Assembly: GCA_015179025.1 (NCBI GenBank)
Contig: WHUX01000739.1
Location: 1 to 12,322 of the forward strand
Origin: Terfezia claveryi
Lineage: Eukaryota; Ascomycota; Pezizomycetes; Pezizales; Pezizaceae
Length of the DNA stretch: 12,322 nt
Direction: 5' to 3'
The notes under the pieces are model-generated. The model ran no database searches. It was given only the letters and a program-made list of their open reading frames with translations, and was not told the DNA's origin. The position numbers were made by a program, and so were the translations under genes. Of the stretch, positions 9,172 through 12,322 are shown piece by piece (position 1 is the stretch's first letter; every line of letters starts with the position of its first letter).

Positions 9172-9465
9172 GTGTAAGTAGTTCCGGTTGAATTCATTCT
9201 ACCACCAGCGAGTATTCGAAAGCAAGAGCACCTTGAGTACACGAAGCCTACAAAGTTCTAAGTCTTGAGTTAACTTTACGTTTAAGTGACATAGGATTTA
9301 TTTTGTGTTACGAAATAAGATCCGTCGTGAGGAACTACTGTTGGACTAAACTTTACTGCTATAGGATTGATATTCTGTGTTGCGGAATAGATATCATTGC
9401 GGCAGCAAACCACGGCCGTCCTAATAGTCGCAAGAGCGCTATCAGTCACTAGGGCCCCCGTGACA

Positions 9466-9485
9466 TTACTTTGTAGCCAGTGATT
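9466..9485 (+). promoter_or_regulatory. Candidate primer-binding site, possibly self-priming
   Basis: No TGG that could pair with a tRNA CCA end occurs in the roughly 50 bases between the LTR and gag. ACTTTGTAG at 9468-9476, starting two bases after the LTR, is the exact reverse complement of CTACAAAGT at 9248-9256, which lies 77 bp after the TATA box and so near a plausible transcript start. Tf1/sushi-type elements prime reverse transcription this way, with the 5' end of their own RNA. The inference is moderate: a 9-base match somewhere in the LTR has a chance probability of several per cent. Confidence 0.4.
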
Positions 9486-9517
9486 CTCATTATCATTTGC
9501 TATTATACTCTCAAATC

Positions 9518-11612
9518 ATGTCTAGTTTACAGACACCAAGAGGGCCTCGCCAGCCCTACCAACCCCTAATGTTCCCAGATGTCACACCCCGTGTCATCAC
9601 ACAAAGACCTCACAATCTTCCACAGTCAGATACTGATACGGAAGATGATCTCATTGACATCCCAATGGAGGATATCCTATCTCGTGGGATAGAATCCTCC
9701 AGACATCCCATATATAGTCCAGATGAACTACAATCATTCCCGCCTGGATTAATCGATCGATTTGGCCTACCTTCTCGAAGACCACCTCGACGAACAAACA
9801 GCAATGCCTCTTCCCAACGCCATCCCGCACAACCCCCATTACGACCAATTCGACCCCCTAGAACAGGACTAAGCCAACAGGAATATGATGAATTATTGGC
9901 TAGAATAGTTTGTGATGGAGCCACAGAATTCGAATGGCAACGAGCCGAAATCATGAACCTTACAGAAGGTTTAAATGCTCAGGCTAGTTTTCTAAAACAA
10001 GCCCAAGAAGCTCACACAATCGTATTCAATGGTGCGAAAGCTACTTATGATATCTAAAGTTACTGCGACAGCAAGTAACTGAAGAAGTAGCTGCCTTAAA
10101 AGGACAAACTGATGGGCAAGAAGATGCAGTTAAGAGGCTAACAGTTTCTATTAAGGAAACTTTAGAAATCCAATGGCAAGAGCTGACAAAAAAGCTCAAG
10201 GAGGATACGGAGGCGATAATCGATGCGGCCAAGTGGAGTTCGATGGTATCAAGGCAGATTTGGCAAGCTAATGATTGGGCACAGAAAGCGATTAAACAAG
10301 AACAGGATGATCGTATTCGCAGTTGTGAGACTAATAAGGAATCGGTAGAAGAACTGTCTCGCCGGATTCAAACTCACAAACGAAAACTCAAGGACCTACA
10401 AGAGCAGCCACTTGGCCAACAACGCCCACAAAAACGAACTCGATCAATTGATGATGATATCGAAGACTTCATCATCCGTGGTACTCGAACAGGTCCAGTA
10501 CCACCTCCACCACCTCCACCTCCACCTCCTCCACCTCCAGTCCAGAAAACCCGAGTTCTTTCTGACAAGAAAGAACCCCGAAACCTCCCCCTACCTCCGA
10601 AGTTCGATGGAACTTCAAGTAAACTGAAGGAATTTCTGATGAAGGTAGACCACACCTTCGAACGCATGCCGCTAACATACTCTACTCATAGCGAAAAAAT
10701 CCTGTTTGTAGCGGATCTACTCACAGGTGGTGCGAGCACCTGGTATTATGCAAACCAACACAAGCGCACACCAGATGCCAACTCCGGATGGGTTGAATGG
10801 GACACGTTTAACGTCTTTAAACGTGAGTTCATAAACGCACACCAGAACCAGCATGAGAAGCGGGATGCGAAGGTCTCCCTTCAGAAGGAGTTCCAGAAGA
10901 AAGGTGAGTTGATGAAAGATTTCATCGCTCGGTCAGGGTTCATCAGTTGGTAGCGGAACTACCACGAGAACAGCTCTGGGAGCACCTGATTAGCGCAATT
11001 CAGCCTGAGACTCGGCTCATATGGTCCGAGTCAGTACTGACAAAGACATTCTCGATAAGGTGCCAGCAAGTACAGAAATGTGCTTTCAGGCTATTGCTAA
11101 TGCCGGGTCTCAGGTTGAGTATGAGAAGGTTAGGGAGGCACATGCACAGAGCCAGTTCCGTCAAAAAGAACAGGCCGCTGGTGTGAAAAAGGAGGTACCC
11201 AATACCCCTAAGACTACCGAGAAAAAATCCGAAACCTTAAAGATCGGATTACCAAACCAAAGTAGAAGGCGAAAACAAGCCCGATGCCAAATCCAAGCCC
11301 AAGTCCGATACTTCTTCCAAGAAGGAAAAGGAGCCTGGTCAAGATAAAGTCACATACGCAATGCGACAGGCTCGGAAAAAGGACGGACAATGCATCAAGT
11401 GTAGGGACAAAACCCACATGATGGGTGACTGTTCAATTGGTTGGAAGGTTACAGATGAAACAAAGGCAAAGGGAAAGGGTAAAGGAAAGGAGGAAGCTAA
11501 GAAAGTGGCGACAGTGTCTGCAGGAGCAGCTGTAGCAACTCCACTTGAGGTTCAGTTTGGGCATATTGTGAGTGAGGATGAGTTGGATTATGGGGAAAAT
11601 TCGGACTGTTAG
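9518..11612 (+). pseudogene. Retrotransposon gag, frameshifted
   Basis: Gag forms the particle and binds the element RNA. The ATG at 9518 is the first in frame 2 after the LTR. The frame reads to a TAA at 10055, but the same protein continues in frame 1 (10051-10935), then frame 3 (about 10930-11015), frame 2 (about 11021-11240) and frame 3 (to UAG 11610-11612). That is four 1- or 2-base shifts over a protein of about 700 residues. Visible parts are a Pro/Arg-rich N-terminus, a charged helical stretch likely to be coiled coil (about 9880-10440), a tract of 13 prolines (10498-10540), a capsid-type gag domain (LPPKFDGTSSKLKEFLMKV to AELPREQLWEHLISAIQP), a Lys-rich linker, and a CCHC knuckle at 11391-11432 (C-x2-C-x4-H-x4-C). 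The Gly expected in knuckles is partly missing. Confidence 0.85.
11391..11432 (+). other. CCHC zinc knuckle coding segment
   Basis: CIKCRDKTHMMGDC has exact CX2CX4HX4C spacing. It is the nucleocapsid-type RNA-binding motif near the end of gag and fixes frame 3 as the true frame here. Confidence 0.9.
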
Positions 11613-12322
11613 GGATGCGGGCTATCTAGTACGTCGGGTCAAATAGTCTCGCAGGATTGGTTTTCTATTTGTGTTATAAGGAATGGCATCTCTGTTGGCA
11701 GTTGGAAGGAGGAACATGAAGGGGAACCGATGGATATTGACCCTGTTTTGATTAGTTCTGTTTCTCGCAATTTGTCTTCTTCTGCTATTTCTTTTCTTTC
11801 TTTATCAAATAAAAACGCAAAAAAAGGGACAAAAAGAAAAGCTGATGATGAGGTGGCTCCTCATATTGGCGCACTCGAAAAAAGACCACGAAAGTTGGCG
11901 GTGCCGGATATTTCATTGGATGGAATTAAGGATCTCTCTTTGGCAGGAAAATCGGGTGCGAAGGTGTTGAAGCGTGAAGGACTGAAATTTCTTATCTCTG
12001 TTAAGTTATCTTGGATGTACGGAGGAAATAAACGCGAAATTTCCATTAATACTTTGGTTGATACCGGCGCAGAAGCCACGATTTTTGATTCTTCTTTCGT
12101 TGAACAGATGATGCTGCCTTGGGTTAAGAGGGAGAAAAGACTGAGATTAGAGAGCGCCGACGGCTCGATTCTCAAGAGGTCTGGCACAGTGCAGGTTCAG
12201 AACCTGCAGATGGAGGTCCCAGATGCAAGATCGGGACGAAACAAAACTCTTGACCTGGTAACTGAGGTTGCGTGCCTCGAACCAGGTCTTCCACTCATTT
12301 TGGGGATGGATTGGATTAAAGC
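11613..12322 (+). CDS. Retrotransposon pol, N-terminal part with aspartic protease (runs off the window)
   Basis: Frame 3 stays open from just after the gag UAG to the window end, about 236 codons, in the same frame as the end of gag. A Ser-rich then Lys/Arg-rich linker leads into a retropepsin-like domain. It has the catalytic motif LVDTGAEATIF with Asp at 12060-12062, and near the end LILGMDWI, matching the conserved ILGMDW-type strand of gypsy proteases. The protease would cleave the Gag-Pol polyprotein. There is no ATG close after the UAG, so expression would need read-through or an original sense codon at 11610. Reverse transcriptase and the rest lie beyond 12322. In contrast to gag, no frameshift is seen here. 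Confidence 0.85.

Larger units (their letters stand above)
8005..9465 (+). mobile_element. Complete 5' LTR (1461 bp) of the inner Ty3/gypsy-type element
   Basis: It begins TGTCACGGGG and ends CCCCGTGACA, a perfect 10-bp terminal inverted repeat with the canonical TG...CA ends. It is long for a fungal gypsy-type LTR. Inside are three ATTACCCTGAA-type repeats (8326, 8345, 8365), inverted repeats around 8423-8474, and a TATAAATA box at 9164. A gag frame starts 53 bp after it, so it acts as the 5' LTR. Confidence 0.9.
8005..12322 (+). mobile_element. Ty3/gypsy-type LTR retrotransposon, 5' part, degenerate
   Basis: The order is 5' LTR, candidate primer-binding site, gag with a capsid-type domain and CCHC knuckle, then pol beginning with an aspartic protease. 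The window ends before reverse transcriptase, so the gypsy assignment rests on gag and protease style (LVDTGAEATIF, LILGMDWI) and not on domain order within pol. Gag carries four frameshifts, so this copy cannot make its own proteins as it stands, unless some shifts are sequencing errors. Confidence 0.85.

Noticed and set aside
10040..10060. Programmed frameshift in gag
   Set aside because: The shift between frames 2 and 1 falls in TATGATATCTAAAG, with no X-XXY-YYZ slippery site. Three further shifts follow in the same gene, so decay or sequence error is simpler.
10374..10667. Antisense glycine-rich frame and the +1 frame over the proline tract
   Set aside because: Both are low-complexity shadows of the CCACCT-type repeat that encodes poly-proline in gag.
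11861..12187. 108-codon antisense frame
   Set aside because: It lies opposite the protease-coding frame, which has clear family motifs, so it is a shadow.

Overview
This window shows no intact host gene. It is a pile-up of decayed transposable elements from a eukaryotic, almost certainly fungal, genome. The evidence is short GT-AG introns (about 53-59 bp) inside two transposase relics, a Plavaka-type (CACTA-like) transposase of the kind best known from mushroom-forming basidiomycetes, a BED-finger hAT transposase and a Ty3/gypsy-type LTR retrotransposon. Base composition is AT-leaning. A basidiomycete is my first guess, but an ascomycete with repeat-directed mutation cannot be excluded.

Layout, left to right. 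Positions 122-3109 hold a hAT transposase pseudogene. It has a BED zinc finger, an RNase H-like core with both visible Asp residues kept, and a C-terminal dimerisation domain. It has three putative introns, at least five in-frame stops and one frameshift. Two of the introns are enlarged by short arrays of a TGTCACGGA-type minisatellite, and the same repeat family forms a larger 19-bp array at 3671-3793. A CGAGT-rich inverted-repeat cluster follows at 3851-3975 and may be the hAT element's right terminal region. Positions 3981-4680 have no recognisable gene. At 4685-4800 there is a tRNA-like A box and B box, possibly a SINE relic.

Positions 4960-6728 are the 5' part of a Plavaka-type transposase pseudogene with two frameshifts, seven in-frame stops and one clear intron. 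Its reading frame is cut at 6728/6729 by LTR sequence. Two LTR copies lie head to tail. Copy 1 (6729-8004) lacks its last ~189 bp. Copy 2 (8005-9465) is complete, with perfect 10-bp terminal inverted repeats (TGTCACGGGG / CCCCGTGACA), and starts at the base where copy 1 breaks off. The simplest reading is one member of the family inserted into the LTR of an older relative, which had itself inserted into the Plavaka gene.

After copy 2 come a candidate self-priming primer-binding site, a long gag (9518-11612, broken by four frameshifts) with a poly-proline tract, a gag/capsid domain and a CCHC zinc knuckle, and then pol in the same frame after a single UAG codon. The window ends inside the aspartic protease region, so reverse transcriptase, RNase H, integrase and the 3' LTR lie outside.

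The unifying signal is decay. Nearly every stop codon in the two DNA-transposon relics can be explained by a C-to-T change at CpA (TGG to TAG, CAG to TAG, CAA to TAA). The older LTR copy also shows a roughly threefold excess of A/T states at transition differences. Both point to a RIP-like or methylation-driven mutation process.
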